Notes: generated by a model from the sequence alone, not told the origin. A stretch of DNA of 64,000 nt from Parvicella sp964387945 (GCA_964387945.1 CAYLYX010000001.1:124001-188000), one strand, 5' to 3'. Positions 9,188-18,863 are shown, numbered from the stretch's first letter. Made by a program: numbers and translations.

Positions 9188-10327
9188 CTATTTCAACAAT
9201 TCTCTTGAAATTACCAATTTCTGGATTTCAGAAGTTCCTTCTCCAATTGTACATAGTTTACTGTCTCGGTAAAACTTCTCTACTGGAAACTCTTTGATGT
9301 ATCCGTATCCTCCAAAAATCTGAACGGCCTCCGTAGAAACTCTCACCCCTACTTCTGAAGCATAGTACTTCGCAATAGCTGATAGCTTATTCACCTTCTC
9401 TCCTTTCATCAACTTATCAGCTGCTTGATATAACAGTAGTTTCGCAGCTTCCACTTCCGTAGCCATATCAGCCAACTTGAAAGAAATCCCTTGAAAGGAA
9501 GAAATTGGTTTCCCAAACTGCTCTCTTTCTTTGGCATACTTGATAGAAGCTTCTAGCGCTCCTTCAGCAATTCCTAGTCCGAGTGAACCAATAGAGATTC
9601 TTCCTCCATCCAATATTTTCATCGCTTGAATGAATCCATCACCTACTTCACCAAGGATATTATCCTTATGTACTCTACAGTCCGTAAAGATGACTTCTGC
9701 AGTTTCAGAAGCTCTCATTCCTAGCTTATCTTCTTTCTTTCCTCCTTCGAAACCTGGTGTTCCACGCTCTACAACAAATGCCGTCATTCCATGAGAATCA
9801 AGAGGCTCTCCAGTTCTGGCGATAACCACAATGCAATCACCTGTCTTACCATGTGTAATGAAGTTCTTAGCACCATTTAGCACCCAGTAATCACCATCCT
9901 GCTTCGCAACGCACTTCATTCTTCCAGCATCAGAACCAGTGTTGGGCTCAGTAAGCCCCCATGCTCCAATCCATTCCGCTGTTGCCAATTTCGGCAACCA
10001 CTTTTTCTTTTGTTCTTCGTTACCAAACTTCAAAATATGATTTGTACATAAGGAATTGTGTGCAGCTACTGAAAGACCGATAGATCCACAGACCTTAGCA
10101 ATTTCGCGAATCACCATGATGTATTCGTTGTACCCCATTCCAGATCCTCCGTATTCGGTTGGAACAAGTACTCCCATTAAACCAAGCTCTCCGGCTTTTT
10201 TAAATAACTGAGTAGGAAACTCTTGCGTCTCATCCCACTCCATAAAATGAGGACGAATCTCCTTTTCCGCAAAATCCTTCGTCATCTGCTGAATCATCAA
10301 TTCGTTTTCTGTTAAATCAAAATTCAT
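9188..10327 (-). CDS. Acyl-CoA dehydrogenase
   Basis: 379 residues, the standard length for this FAD flavoprotein family of fatty-acid or branched-chain acyl-CoA oxidation. It starts MNFDLTENELMIQQM and has the domain order N-terminal helices, middle beta domain, C-terminal helices. Signatures include WGLTEPNTGSDAG near 133-145, SFQGISFKLADMATE near 285-300, and the C-terminal QIFGGYGYIKEFPVEK near 338-353 with GEGTSEIQK near 364. Substrate chain length cannot be read from the sequence. It lies 27 bases after apt and may be the last gene of a long minus-strand run from 15674. Confidence 0.95.
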   Translation of the reverse strand: MNFDLTENELMIQQMTKDFAEKEIRPHFMEWDETQEFPTQLFKKAGELGLMGVLVPTEYGGSGMGYNEYIMVIREIAKVCGSIGLSVAAHNSLCTNHILKFGNEEQKKKWLPKLATAEWIGAWGLTEPNTGSDAGRMKCVAKQDGDYWVLNGAKNFITHGKTGDCIVVIARTGEPLDSHGMTAFVVERGTPGFEGGKKEDKLGMRASETAEVIFTDCRVHKDNILGEVGDGFIQAMKILDGGRISIGSLGLGIAEGALEASIKYAKEREQFGKPISSFQGISFKLADMATEVEAAKLLLYQAADKLMKGEKVNKLSAIAKYYASEVGVRVSTEAVQIFGGYGYIKEFPVEKFYRDSKLCTIGEGTSEIQKLVISRELLK

Positions 10328-10354
10328 CGTGTGTGTGTTTATTTAGTGTAAAAT

Positions 10355-10882
10355 TCAATACTTAATTATACTTTCAATGGCAGTAGAATAGCTTGCGAGC
10401 TTTTCCGTCCCTTTAAGAAACTCCAGTTCGACCAGGAAAGAAAACCCAGCTATTGAACCTCCTTCCTTTTGTATGAGTTCAGCAGCCGCTCCGGCAGTTC
10501 CTCCTGTAGCCAGTAAATCATCATGAACCAATACTCTCATGTCTTTATTCACGGCATTGACGTGCATCTCGATCTCAGCACTTCCGTACTCAAGGTCATA
10601 CTTATGACTCACTGTTTTATAAGGAAGTTTTCCTTTCTTTCGAATCAAGATAAAGGGGACACCCAACTGCATTGCCATCGGGAAACCAAACAAAAAACCT
10701 CTACTTTCAACTCCTGCTACAGCATCTATTCTCCCTTTCCAGACCTCACTAAATTCAGCAACAATCTCTTCTGAAAGCGTTGGATTCTCCAAAATGGGAG
10801 TTATATCTTTAAATTGGATTCCAGGTTTTGGAAAATCTGGAACGTTTCTAATAGTTCTATCTATTCTGTCTTGCAAGCTCAT
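10355..10882 (-). CDS. apt: Adenine phosphoribosyltransferase
   Basis: At 175 residues it is the usual length. It makes AMP from adenine and PRPP in purine salvage. The PRPP-binding motif VLVHDDLLATGGTA is near residues 117-130, and the family pattern GIQFKDITPIL is near 20-30. AGVESRGFLFG (about 56-66) also fits. Its start overlaps the stop of the helix-hairpin-helix gene by 4 bases, so translation is coupled. Confidence 0.96.
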   Translation of the reverse strand: MSLQDRIDRTIRNVPDFPKPGIQFKDITPILENPTLSEEIVAEFSEVWKGRIDAVAGVESRGFLFGFPMAMQLGVPFILIRKKGKLPYKTVSHKYDLEYGSAEIEMHVNAVNKDMRVLVHDDLLATGGTAGAAAELIQKEGGSIAGFSFLVELEFLKGTEKLASYSTAIESIIKY

Positions 10883-12015
10883 TTTGCCTCTAAGTAAGGT
10901 TTTAGTTTATGGAATGACTTTTCATCTATGAGCACAGATTTCATAATTCCTTCAACGCTCGCGAATTTACCATAATTATTTCGAATTTGAACTATCGAGT
11001 TCGCTACTTTCCAATCTATGTATGGATGAGCTTTTAATTCTTCAAGAGTGGCTACGTTGATATCGATTCTTACTGTAGGCTCATTGCTCAATGTCAAACT
11101 TAGCAGGATAGCAGCAATGGTTTCCTCCTTTAACCCATAAACTTCCTCTAATTGATCCAAGCTAATAAAACCTCCCAATGACGTTCTATAATTTACAATA
11201 CGATTAGCATAACCTGATCCGATACCATATAACGTTTTAAGGACACTAGTATCGGCAAGATTAAGGTTAATCAAGACTTTTTTCTTAGAATCACTCTTGT
11301 TGTTATCGCTCTTCTTTTTAATCGGATAATATCCTTTGGTAGATTTCAGCAAAATAATTGGATTCTCTTTCAATCCTAATTTTTGTGACTCATCTTCAGC
11401 CTCTGTTTGGTGTTCAAACGACAGAATCACGTATTGATATATATCATCTCGCTTGGTGTAATAGACGTTCTCAAATTCTTCAAAACCGTCATAAACTGGA
11501 CTTTCACTTTCAGCAAGGAGAATGGCATACACCTCTTGAGGAACAAATTCATTCTTACCCTGGTTTGAAGGAGAGTTTGTCGCTTCATACTTGGGGTAAT
11601 CCTCTGGCAGATCAATATAGGGCTCCAACTGCTCATATTTCTGTTCATCTACCATGAATAATTTGAGAAGGTCTTTTTTAATCTTAAACGTTGCTCCTGA
11701 AGCTTTGTAATTCTCAATTGCGGCAGCCTGCTTGTCGGTAAAACCTAAAGCTACCCACTCCTCTACTCCAATTTGATTGGGATCGAAGTCAAAAAGCGTA
11801 ACTACCTCTGGAACTGGGACATCACTTTCCATTGCTTCAAAAGCAGCAATTCTACTTTCAAAAGCTTTCACATCCGTACTTTCATGTTCTTGTGGAATAA
11901 CCCAATCATTCACGAAGTAGTACGACACCAATAACAAGACTAAAGTTGATAAGACAACTGTGCCTCTTCGCTCTCCTCGTGAGTAGTGAAAATAGTTTTG
12001 TAATGGCGAAAGCAT
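10879..12015 (-). CDS. Membrane-anchored helix-hairpin-helix (ComEA-like) protein
   Basis: 378 residues. One TM helix (about 18-36) follows a short basic N-terminus (HYSRGERRG). The rest is soluble and carries three helix-hairpin-helix-type units of about 60 residues: near 68-135, near 247-305 (LNLNLADTSVLKTLYGIGSGYANRIV is the clearest part), and near 315-375 (IDINVATLEELKAHPYIDW). HhH units of this kind bind DNA non-specifically in ComEA. The Bacteroidetes family with a single TM and several HhH units has no settled role. It is coupled to apt by a 4-base overlap and lies 9 bases after the symporter gene. Confidence 0.8.
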   Translation of the reverse strand: MLSPLQNYFHYSRGERRGTVVLSTLVLLLVSYYFVNDWVIPQEHESTDVKAFESRIAAFEAMESDVPVPEVVTLFDFDPNQIGVEEWVALGFTDKQAAAIENYKASGATFKIKKDLLKLFMVDEQKYEQLEPYIDLPEDYPKYEATNSPSNQGKNEFVPQEVYAILLAESESPVYDGFEEFENVYYTKRDDIYQYVILSFEHQTEAEDESQKLGLKENPIILLKSTKGYYPIKKKSDNNKSDSKKKVLINLNLADTSVLKTLYGIGSGYANRIVNYRTSLGGFISLDQLEEVYGLKEETIAAILLSLTLSNEPTVRIDINVATLEELKAHPYIDWKVANSIVQIRNNYGKFASVEGIMKSVLIDEKSFHKLKPYLEAK

Positions 12016-12024
12016 GCGAAACCT

Positions 12025-13716
12025 TTATTCCTTTTTGGCCGTATAAGACTTAATAGCTTCTCTAAACTTCTTGACTTCCTCGCGGACTTTTGGTGAAAGT
12101 AGAAACAGTCCAAGGATATTCGGGAATACCATTGCAAAGATCATTGCATCTGAAAACGCAATTACCGAGTCTAACTGAATACTTGCTCCAACAATAACAA
12201 AAAGTACAAAAAGTGATTTGTAAACCATATCGGTTACCTTTCCTTTTCCGAACAAGAACTTCCAAGCCTGTAAGCCGTAGTAAGACCAAGACAGCATGGT
12301 AGAAAAAGCAAATAAAATTACAGCAACAGTAAGCACGTAAGAGAAGTTAGGAATGGCGGTATCAAAAGCCAAACTGGTTAAGTCAACTCCACTTAAATGT
12401 TCGTTGGTTCCGTTAATAATTACGTTGTCTCCATCATCCAGATTTCCGTAGTTAAACAACCCATTTTTTAGGTTAACGATTACAATTACCAATGCACTCA
12501 TGGTACAAATCACAACGGTGTCTATGAACGGTTCTAGTAAACCAACAACACCTTCACTTGCAGGGTATTTTGTTTTTACAGCTGAGTGAGCAATAGCAGC
12601 GGATCCAACTCCCGCCTCATTTGAGAAGGCCGCCCGCTGGAAGCCGACAATCATGACACCAATAATACCTCCAAGACCAGCTTCAGGTGAAAATGCCCCT
12701 TCGAATATAAGTCCAAACGCTGTTGGAATTAACGAAAAATTCATTCCTAAGATGATTAATGCCGCACCTACGTAAATTACCGCCATAAACGGCACTACTT
12801 TTTCGGTTACCGCACCAATTTTCTTGATTCCACCAATAATCACAATTCCAACGAGGATAGCGACAACGACTCCAAAAATCACCTTAGCACCACTTCCTTC
12901 AACTCCTGTCATTTGCAAGAACTGTGAAGCTGCTTGATTAGACTGGAACATGTTTCCACCTCCAAAAGACCCTCCAACTGCCATGATCGCAAAGAAACCA
13001 GCCAGCACTTTTCCGAGTCCTGCCATTTTTCTCTCTTTCAACCCTTTAGACAAATAGTACATCGGACCTCCATGTACCGTTCCATCTTTATCAATATCAC
13101 GGTACTTAACTCCTAGCGTACATTCTACAAACTTAGATGCCATACCAATCAAACCTGCTATGATCATCCAAAATGTTGCTCCTGGACCTCCCACGGCAAT
13201 GGCAATAGCTACACCCGCAATATTCCCTAACCCAACGGTTGCAGAAAGTGCAGCTGTTAACGCCTGAAAAGGAGTTACTTCCCCATCGGCACCAGATTCG
13301 TGTTCCACTTTAATGGTATCCAATACATCTCCATCCACAATCGAGATATTATCATCAGACTCTTTACTATCCGTGGAGTGTTCATCCATGTCTTCATAGT
13401 CTCCCCTTACTACACGTATAGCCGTTCCTACAAGCCGAATATTCGGAAACCTAAAGTACAGGGTAAAAAACAAAGCACCAGATAAAAGTACAATCAAAAC
13501 AATTGGAACTTCTTTACCTCCAATAGGTACTGCATAGAAAATGACATGTGTTATTACGTCCGAAACAGGTTCAAATGACTTATTGATGGCATCGCCTACT
13601 TTATCAATAGGGCCTTTTTCCTCTGCTACTTCCTGACCTACTTCTTGAGCAAATGACACCGTAGGAGCAATTATTGCTAGTGATACGAATAAAAATAATC
13701 TTTGAAAAAATTGCAT
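12025..13716 (-). CDS. Sodium:alanine symporter family (AGCS) transporter with N-terminal extension
   Basis: 563 residues, longer than the roughly 450 of typical AGCS carriers. A signal-peptide-like segment (1-23, ending VSFAQ) and a hydrophilic stretch come before the first carrier helices (about 70-92). An acidic Ser/Asp-rich insert sits at about 105-140. Family signatures follow: ALSATVGLGNIAGVAIA near 152-168, GGPGATFWM near 170, and RAAFSNEAGVGSAAIAH near 350-370. The family couples amino acid (Ala/Gly) uptake to Na+. It lies 6 bases after the RmlD-like gene. Transporter family is secure. The substrate is inferred. Confidence 0.9.
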   Translation of the reverse strand: MQFFQRLFLFVSLAIIAPTVSFAQEVGQEVAEEKGPIDKVGDAINKSFEPVSDVITHVIFYAVPIGGKEVPIVLIVLLSGALFFTLYFRFPNIRLVGTAIRVVRGDYEDMDEHSTDSKESDDNISIVDGDVLDTIKVEHESGADGEVTPFQALTAALSATVGLGNIAGVAIAIAVGGPGATFWMIIAGLIGMASKFVECTLGVKYRDIDKDGTVHGGPMYYLSKGLKERKMAGLGKVLAGFFAIMAVGGSFGGGNMFQSNQAASQFLQMTGVEGSGAKVIFGVVVAILVGIVIIGGIKKIGAVTEKVVPFMAVIYVGAALIILGMNFSLIPTAFGLIFEGAFSPEAGLGGIIGVMIVGFQRAAFSNEAGVGSAAIAHSAVKTKYPASEGVVGLLEPFIDTVVICTMSALVIVIVNLKNGLFNYGNLDDGDNVIINGTNEHLSGVDLTSLAFDTAIPNFSYVLTVAVILFAFSTMLSWSYYGLQAWKFLFGKGKVTDMVYKSLFVLFVIVGASIQLDSVIAFSDAMIFAMVFPNILGLFLLSPKVREEVKKFREAIKSYTAKKE

Positions 13717-13722
13717 AAAATT

Positions 13723-14634
13723 CTACACGTTTTGGTTAGTTAATTCCTTTTCTAATTGTTCTAACCCCTCTTCAAATGAAAGCGGGTTATATCCCAGTAC
13801 CTCTTTTGCTTTTGTCAAGTCAAACCCAGTTACTGGAGGTCTTTTGGCAGCCTGGTTAAGCGTTGCAGACTTAATCGGGCTTATGTTAGTGGCATCTAAG
13901 TTAAAAAAATCCGCCACACGCTGCACGAGGTCCAGTATACTCATAAAATCCTTTCCTGACAAATGAAATATTCCTGTAGCATCTTTTTCGGCAATTAGCC
14001 AGCACCCCAGTGCCAAATCATCAGCCCAAGTTGGACTTCTGAACTGATCGTCAACAATGGTCAATGGCCTATTTTCTTCAAGTGCTCCCTTCGCCCAAAG
14101 CACAATATTACTTCTACTCATGTTCTCACCAATTCCATAAACAATGATCGTTCTGGCAATAGCCCAATTGGTATAAGTTGATTGAATAAGTAATTGCTCA
14201 GCCGCATATTTAGATTTACCGTAATAACTTAACGGATTGGGTTGATCTTCTTCTTTGTATGGGCCTGCTGCTCCATCAAAAACGAAATCCGTGGATAAAT
14301 GAATCAGTTTTGCGTTCACTTTTTCACAAGCGGATAGGAGATATTCGACAGCATCCACGTTTACCTTCCAGCAGTTTTCCCTGTCATTTTCACACGCATC
14401 CACATTGGTCATGGCAGCTGTATTGATCACCACATCTGGCTTAAACCGTTCTATTAATTTGTGAACTGCTGCTTCGTCTGTAATATCTAACGTCTCGTAA
14501 GTGAACGGCTGAGAAAAAACCCGGTTATTTCCTCCAGAAGTAGCTAACAGTTCTACATCTTGCTTTTGGGTTAATAACTTAATCAGTTTCTGACCCAAAA
14601 GTCCGTTACTACCCGTAATCAAAACTTTCTTCAT
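13723..14634 (-). CDS. RmlD-like dTDP-4-dehydrorhamnose reductase / SDR family protein
   Basis: 303 residues with an N-terminal Rossmann motif (ITGSNGLLGQKL, residues 6-17), the STDFVFDGAAGPY segment and the catalytic YGKSKYAAE (YxxxK, about 137-145), followed by the RmlD-type C-terminal region. In the dTDP-rhamnose pathway RmlD performs the final NAD(P)H-dependent reduction. Related proteins act as sugar-nucleotide reductases of unknown target. The gene is 12 kb from rfbC and embedded among unrelated genes, so the pathway link is uncertain. Its ATG shares one base with the stop of the upstream channel gene. Confidence 0.82.
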   Translation of the reverse strand: MKKVLITGSNGLLGQKLIKLLTQKQDVELLATSGGNNRVFSQPFTYETLDITDEAAVHKLIERFKPDVVINTAAMTNVDACENDRENCWKVNVDAVEYLLSACEKVNAKLIHLSTDFVFDGAAGPYKEEDQPNPLSYYGKSKYAAEQLLIQSTYTNWAIARTIIVYGIGENMSRSNIVLWAKGALEENRPLTIVDDQFRSPTWADDLALGCWLIAEKDATGIFHLSGKDFMSILDLVQRVADFFNLDATNISPIKSATLNQAAKRPPVTGFDLTKAKEVLGYNPLSFEEGLEQLEKELTNQNV

Positions 14635-15674
14635 TACTTCGAAATTCTTAATTGGCTATTGAGGTTGTTTATTTGCTCTGGATTCCCCAATACGAACAAC
14701 TTAGAACCTGGGACAATAGCTGTATTCATATTCGGATTAATAATATACTCCCCTTCTGGATTCTTAAATCCAATGATGTTGCAAAATGGAAACTGTTCCT
14801 TCAAGTCCGCAATGGATTTATACTTGCAGTCTTCTGGAAGCTCCCTAAAATCTATCTCTTCGAGGTTGATTTCATTTTCTCCCTGAATACTAATTTGGTC
14901 AATGAACTCCAGCACATCTGGATTGGTAACCAATTGGGCCATGTGCGATCCTCCCAAACTATCTGGCATGATGACGTTATTCGCCCCAGCGATCTTTAGT
15001 TTACGGATGCTAGAAAAAGCAGAAGCCCTTGAAATAATGGTCATTTTACTGTTCAGCTCCCTTGCCGTGAGCACCACAAACAAATTTTCGGAATCAGAAG
15101 GAAGCGTTGTGATAATGGCACTTGCATTATTAATTCCTGCTGTCATCAGGGTGTCGTCTGAAGTAGCATTACCCTGAAGGTAAGGGAATTCCGGTTTCTC
15201 TCTAAACGATTCGATAATGGCCTCGTCCTGTTCCACAACAAGGAAGCTTTTGTTGTGCGCAATCAGCGTAGCAACAGCCTGTTTTCCAACCCTACCGTAA
15301 CCGCATACGATGATATGGCTTTGTAATTCTGTGATTTCTTTCATAACTCTATAGTCTTTGAAGTACTGGCGATAATCTCCTGAAACAATGTAACTCGTAA
15401 TGGATGTAACAGCATAAGCAAACGTACCAAAGCTGGTAATAATCAGTACGGATACGAATAATTTTCCTGTTGGTGTAAATTGGTGCACTTCACCAAAACC
15501 TACGGTTGAAATGGTAATGATGGTTTGGTAAAATGCATCTATCCAATCAAAGCCTTCAATGATCACAAAGCCTACCGCACCGCCCACAATATTGAGAAAC
15601 AGAAGCAATAATGCATAGTAGACTTTTGAGAAAAGTCTGAAGTTAAAAAGCATGGTATTACTCCCTCGATTCAT
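14634..15674 (-). CDS. Two-TM potassium channel with RCK/TrkA-N domain
   Basis: 346 residues with the layout of prokaryotic K+ channels such as MthK or Kch. TM1 is near 15-37. The pore helix and selectivity filter are near 43-60 (STVGFGE, residues about 56-62), and TM2 is near 68-92. A cytosolic RCK N-domain follows with the nucleotide-binding motif IIVCGYGRVGKQ near 117-128, then a TrkA-C-type domain from about 265. It likely passes K+ under control of a bound ligand such as nucleotide or Ca2+. Met8 is an alternative start. It heads a minus-strand run that continues to 9188. Confidence 0.92.
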   Translation of the reverse strand: MNRGSNTMLFNFRLFSKVYYALLLLFLNIVGGAVGFVIIEGFDWIDAFYQTIITISTVGFGEVHQFTPTGKLFVSVLIITSFGTFAYAVTSITSYIVSGDYRQYFKDYRVMKEITELQSHIIVCGYGRVGKQAVATLIAHNKSFLVVEQDEAIIESFREKPEFPYLQGNATSDDTLMTAGINNASAIITTLPSDSENLFVVLTARELNSKMTIISRASAFSSIRKLKIAGANNVIMPDSLGGSHMAQLVTNPDVLEFIDQISIQGENEINLEEIDFRELPEDCKYKSIADLKEQFPFCNIIGFKNPEGEYIINPNMNTAIVPGSKLFVLGNPEQINNLNSQLRISK

Positions 15675-15764
15675 GAATGCTAAATATAATGCAATTTTTC
15701 ATCCTACCCTTTAACATTATGTCCAACTTATTCCGAATGATCGTATATTTACGGTATACTGTTC

Positions 15765-17576
15765 TTGTTAACTAGACTACTTCGACTTATTAAAGGATTG
15801 TTTCTCATATTATTACTGCCATTATTGTCTTTTGCTCAGACAATTAAATTTACAGCGGAAGAAACAAAATGGATAAAAGACCATCCTGTGATCTACTACG
15901 GTTATGATCCTGCTTGGAAACCGCTTGAATTTGCAACGGATGGTGAACATCAAGGAATTTCAAAAGATTTTTGTAATCTTCTTTCCCAACGTATTGGTTT
16001 TGAATTAAAACCACACCCTGAAGCAACAGGATGGAAAGAATCACTCGCGCTTTTTGATGCGAAAAAGATCTTCCTACTTCCCTGCTTGGCTGCCAACGAG
16101 GACAGAGAAAAAATCATGAATTTCACTTCCAGCTATTTGGAGTATAACTTCATGATTATTACTGAAAAAACAGGAGATTTCATTGGCTCAGTTGCAGATC
16201 TAGACGGTAAAAAAGTAGCCGTACCAGAAGGATATGCCGTTACCGAACTACTAAAACAGGAGCCGTATGACATCCAATTTATCTACACTTCTGATGTGGA
16301 GGAGTCAATGCTTAAAATTTCTTCGGGAGAAGCTGAAGCAACTGTTGCCAACCTTGCTGTGGCATCTCATTACCTCAACTATAGTGGTTTTGAAAACTTA
16401 AAAATTGCTGCTCCCACCGGTTATCCAAAACTTGAAGTAAAATTTGGCGTGCTGAAGTCTGAACCTGTTCTTACCTCCATACTGGAAAAGGGATTAGCAA
16501 CCATTAACGCTAAAGAGCGAAATGAAATTGTTCAAAATTGGGTTTCCGTGACCTACGAACACGGAGTCAATATGGCTAAAGTCTGGACAATTGCAGGGAT
16601 CAGCCTGGGTGTTATTGGGTTGATCTTTGGGTTCATCGTCTTTTGGAACAGAAAACTTAAAAAGGAAGTCTCTAGAAGAAAAGAGGCGGAGGAAGCTCTA
16701 CAACAGTCTTTCCAAGAAATCAGTATACAAAAGATTCTGATCGAAGAAAAGAATAATGAAGTGATGGACAGCATTAAATACGCGAAGCGATTGCAAGAAG
16801 CGATCATGCCTTCTATTGAAGACATCAATTCCTGTCTGCCCAATAATTTCGTATTCTATAAGCCCAAAGATATTATTGCAGGAGACTTCTACTGGATGGA
16901 AAATTTGCGCGATGAAAATGGGAAAGGGCAAGTTTTCATAGCGGCTGCTGACTGCACGGGCCATGGAGTTCCTGGTGCGATGGTAAGCGTAGTTTGTTCC
17001 AACGCTTTGAACAGATCTGTTTTGGAGTACGGAATTCTGGAGCCAGGTAAGATTCTTGACAAAGCAACAGACTTAGTCATTGAGCGATTTTCGAAATCTG
17101 ATGATCAAGTAAAAGATGGGATGGATATCGGTCTATCTAGTGTTGAGTTTATCGAAGAAGGAAAAGCAAAAGTGAAATTTGCTGGAGCACATAACCACCT
17201 TTGGATAGTTACCAAAAGGAAAGACTTAGGCGTGGAGTCTCTCATCACGGAGTTCGAGGAATTCGATTATGTACTACATGAAATACGGGCCTCAAAACAG
17301 CCTGTGGGACTTTATTTTAGGAGGGAACCCTTCAAAACCTGGGAAGTTGAATTGCTACAAGGCGAAAGGTTCTACATGTACTCTGACGGATTTGCAGATC
17401 AGTTTGGTGGTGAAAGTGGAAAGAAATTCAAGAATAAGTCTTTCAAAAAACTTCTCTTAAAAGGCATGGAGGCTTCTATTCAGACTCAAAAAGATCAACT
17501 CGAAGATACTTTTGAGCAGTGGAAAAAAGACTTTGAACAATTGGATGATGTGTGCGTGATCGGTATTGAAGTTTGA
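15765..17576 (+). CDS. Periplasmic solute-binding sensor fused to a SpoIIE/PP2C phosphatase
   Basis: 603 residues read from a TTG codon. This start gives a good signal peptide (LLRLIKGLFLILLLPLLSFAQ). Residues about 25-255 form a family-3 solute-binding domain (WIKDHPVIYYGYDPAWKPLEF opening; VADLDGKKVAVPEGYA hinge). A TM helix is at about 272-293, followed by a coiled-coil linker. A SpoIIE-type phosphatase domain runs from about 345, with GDFYWM, the metal motif ADCTGHGVPGAM, a SDGFADQFGG segment and the closing DDVCVIGIEV. Ligand binding outside would control Ser/Thr dephosphorylation inside, typically of an anti-sigma antagonist. No partner gene is adjacent. Confidence 0.88.
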   Translation: MLTRLLRLIKGLFLILLLPLLSFAQTIKFTAEETKWIKDHPVIYYGYDPAWKPLEFATDGEHQGISKDFCNLLSQRIGFELKPHPEATGWKESLALFDAKKIFLLPCLAANEDREKIMNFTSSYLEYNFMIITEKTGDFIGSVADLDGKKVAVPEGYAVTELLKQEPYDIQFIYTSDVEESMLKISSGEAEATVANLAVASHYLNYSGFENLKIAAPTGYPKLEVKFGVLKSEPVLTSILEKGLATINAKERNEIVQNWVSVTYEHGVNMAKVWTIAGISLGVIGLIFGFIVFWNRKLKKEVSRRKEAEEALQQSFQEISIQKILIEEKNNEVMDSIKYAKRLQEAIMPSIEDINSCLPNNFVFYKPKDIIAGDFYWMENLRDENGKGQVFIAAADCTGHGVPGAMVSVVCSNALNRSVLEYGILEPGKILDKATDLVIERFSKSDDQVKDGMDIGLSSVEFIEEGKAKVKFAGAHNHLWIVTKRKDLGVESLITEFEEFDYVLHEIRASKQPVGLYFRREPFKTWEVELLQGERFYMYSDGFADQFGGESGKKFKNKSFKKLLLKGMEASIQTQKDQLEDTFEQWKKDFEQLDDVCVIGIEV

Positions 17577-17588
17577 TCCAAATACTAC

Positions 17589-18860
17589 CTAGTGTTCGAG
17601 TAAGTAAACACCAATTTTACAATTTAAACATCGTTTGGGTTCGCAGAGCTCATTATGTAATTGAATCAATGCTTGAGAGTCCTTGGCACTAAGAATCCCA
17701 AGGTTAATATCATCAAATTTGCGGGTAATTTTATTGTTCTCTCCCGGAACGGATGCAAGCAACAGCATCGCGTAATCTTCATACGAATCATCACCAATTG
17801 CTCTTCCGTAATAAAAAGCAAACGGTGCGATTACATTAATGATGACGTTTTGCAAAGCTGTTTTTCCCAACTTTCCCTTGTGGTTTTTACTTTGCGACTT
17901 AAATGAGTAGTGGTCTTGCCAATACGGAGAGGGTTCTACGCTAAATATTAACTGTAAGTGCCGAAGCGAGACTTTGTCTCGAACGATTTCAAACAAATTT
18001 TGATAGCTGCTATAAATGGCAGCCAATTGCGCAATACGAAGGGTTGGAAAATTGGGCGGTCTCATTTTTGAGAACTTCCACTCCGTGCCCGTCATTGACA
18101 TAAGTTGATGCTTCTGTTTTTGAAACAAATACTCTGCTCTCAACTTACGATGATAATCGTCATCTAAAGGATCATTCAACATCCCGGCCTGACCAAAAAG
18201 CAATGCTTCAGAAAGAAGTAATTCGTTTGAATTTCTTTGCAGAAAATTATACGAAACCCTTTGAGCTAAAGCAAGCATGGCAGCTGCGTTAACTTTCATT
18301 CCCATATACTTAAAGAGTAACTGGTGAAATACTTGCTCCCAATCGTTACGGGTTTGAGCTAGCATTTCCTGAATGTCTTGTGATTTTCGCAACAATCTAT
18401 TCACCAGCATATCGTCAAGTGTGCTGATGACATTAAACTTTGGAACCTCAGATAATTGATCACCGCAGGGACGTTTTTCTCCTTTTTGCAAAAAACGTTC
18501 ATAGGCAAAATAAGCATCGTGATTAATCAAGCCTTTTAATTCAAGCGTAGGAATCGTTTCTTGGTGCTGGTTAACAATCTCCTCATCGTGTTCGTATACC
18601 ACATGAAGCACTACATTGTTGTAGGCTTTATCTTCTTGATGACGATGTTTTCGCCAGTCTGATGTGTGAAGGTGAATTTCTACTGATCCATGCCACTCAG
18701 TTCCATCAATTGTAACTTGTGCCTCACTGAAATCTGGTCCTGAGTCGTGATTATGATTTCCTTGCTTTTTGATCAAAACTGACTCACCAGAAACCGTTTG
18801 CAGATTGACTGGATTAAACTTTTGAAATTTCCAGATATAATGCAGGTAGTCCTCGGTCAT
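17589..18860 (-). CDS. DUF2851 family protein
   Basis: 423 residues. It matches the conserved Bacteroidetes DUF2851 family by its N-terminus (YLHYIWKFQKF), the HNHDSGPDFSEA segment near 35-46 and HGSVEIHLHTSDW near 57-69. The C-terminus has a small Cys cluster (CEPKRCLNC) near 405-415, possibly a metal site. No TM or signal peptide is seen, so it is likely cytoplasmic. Function is unknown. It lies 3 bases after pyrF in an apparent operon with pyrF, prfA and purM. Confidence 0.85.
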   Translation of the reverse strand: MTEDYLHYIWKFQKFNPVNLQTVSGESVLIKKQGNHNHDSGPDFSEAQVTIDGTEWHGSVEIHLHTSDWRKHRHQEDKAYNNVVLHVVYEHDEEIVNQHQETIPTLELKGLINHDAYFAYERFLQKGEKRPCGDQLSEVPKFNVISTLDDMLVNRLLRKSQDIQEMLAQTRNDWEQVFHQLLFKYMGMKVNAAAMLALAQRVSYNFLQRNSNELLLSEALLFGQAGMLNDPLDDDYHRKLRAEYLFQKQKHQLMSMTGTEWKFSKMRPPNFPTLRIAQLAAIYSSYQNLFEIVRDKVSLRHLQLIFSVEPSPYWQDHYSFKSQSKNHKGKLGKTALQNVIINVIAPFAFYYGRAIGDDSYEDYAMLLLASVPGENNKITRKFDDINLGILSAKDSQALIQLHNELCEPKRCLNCKIGVYLLEH

Positions 18861-18863
18861 GGT

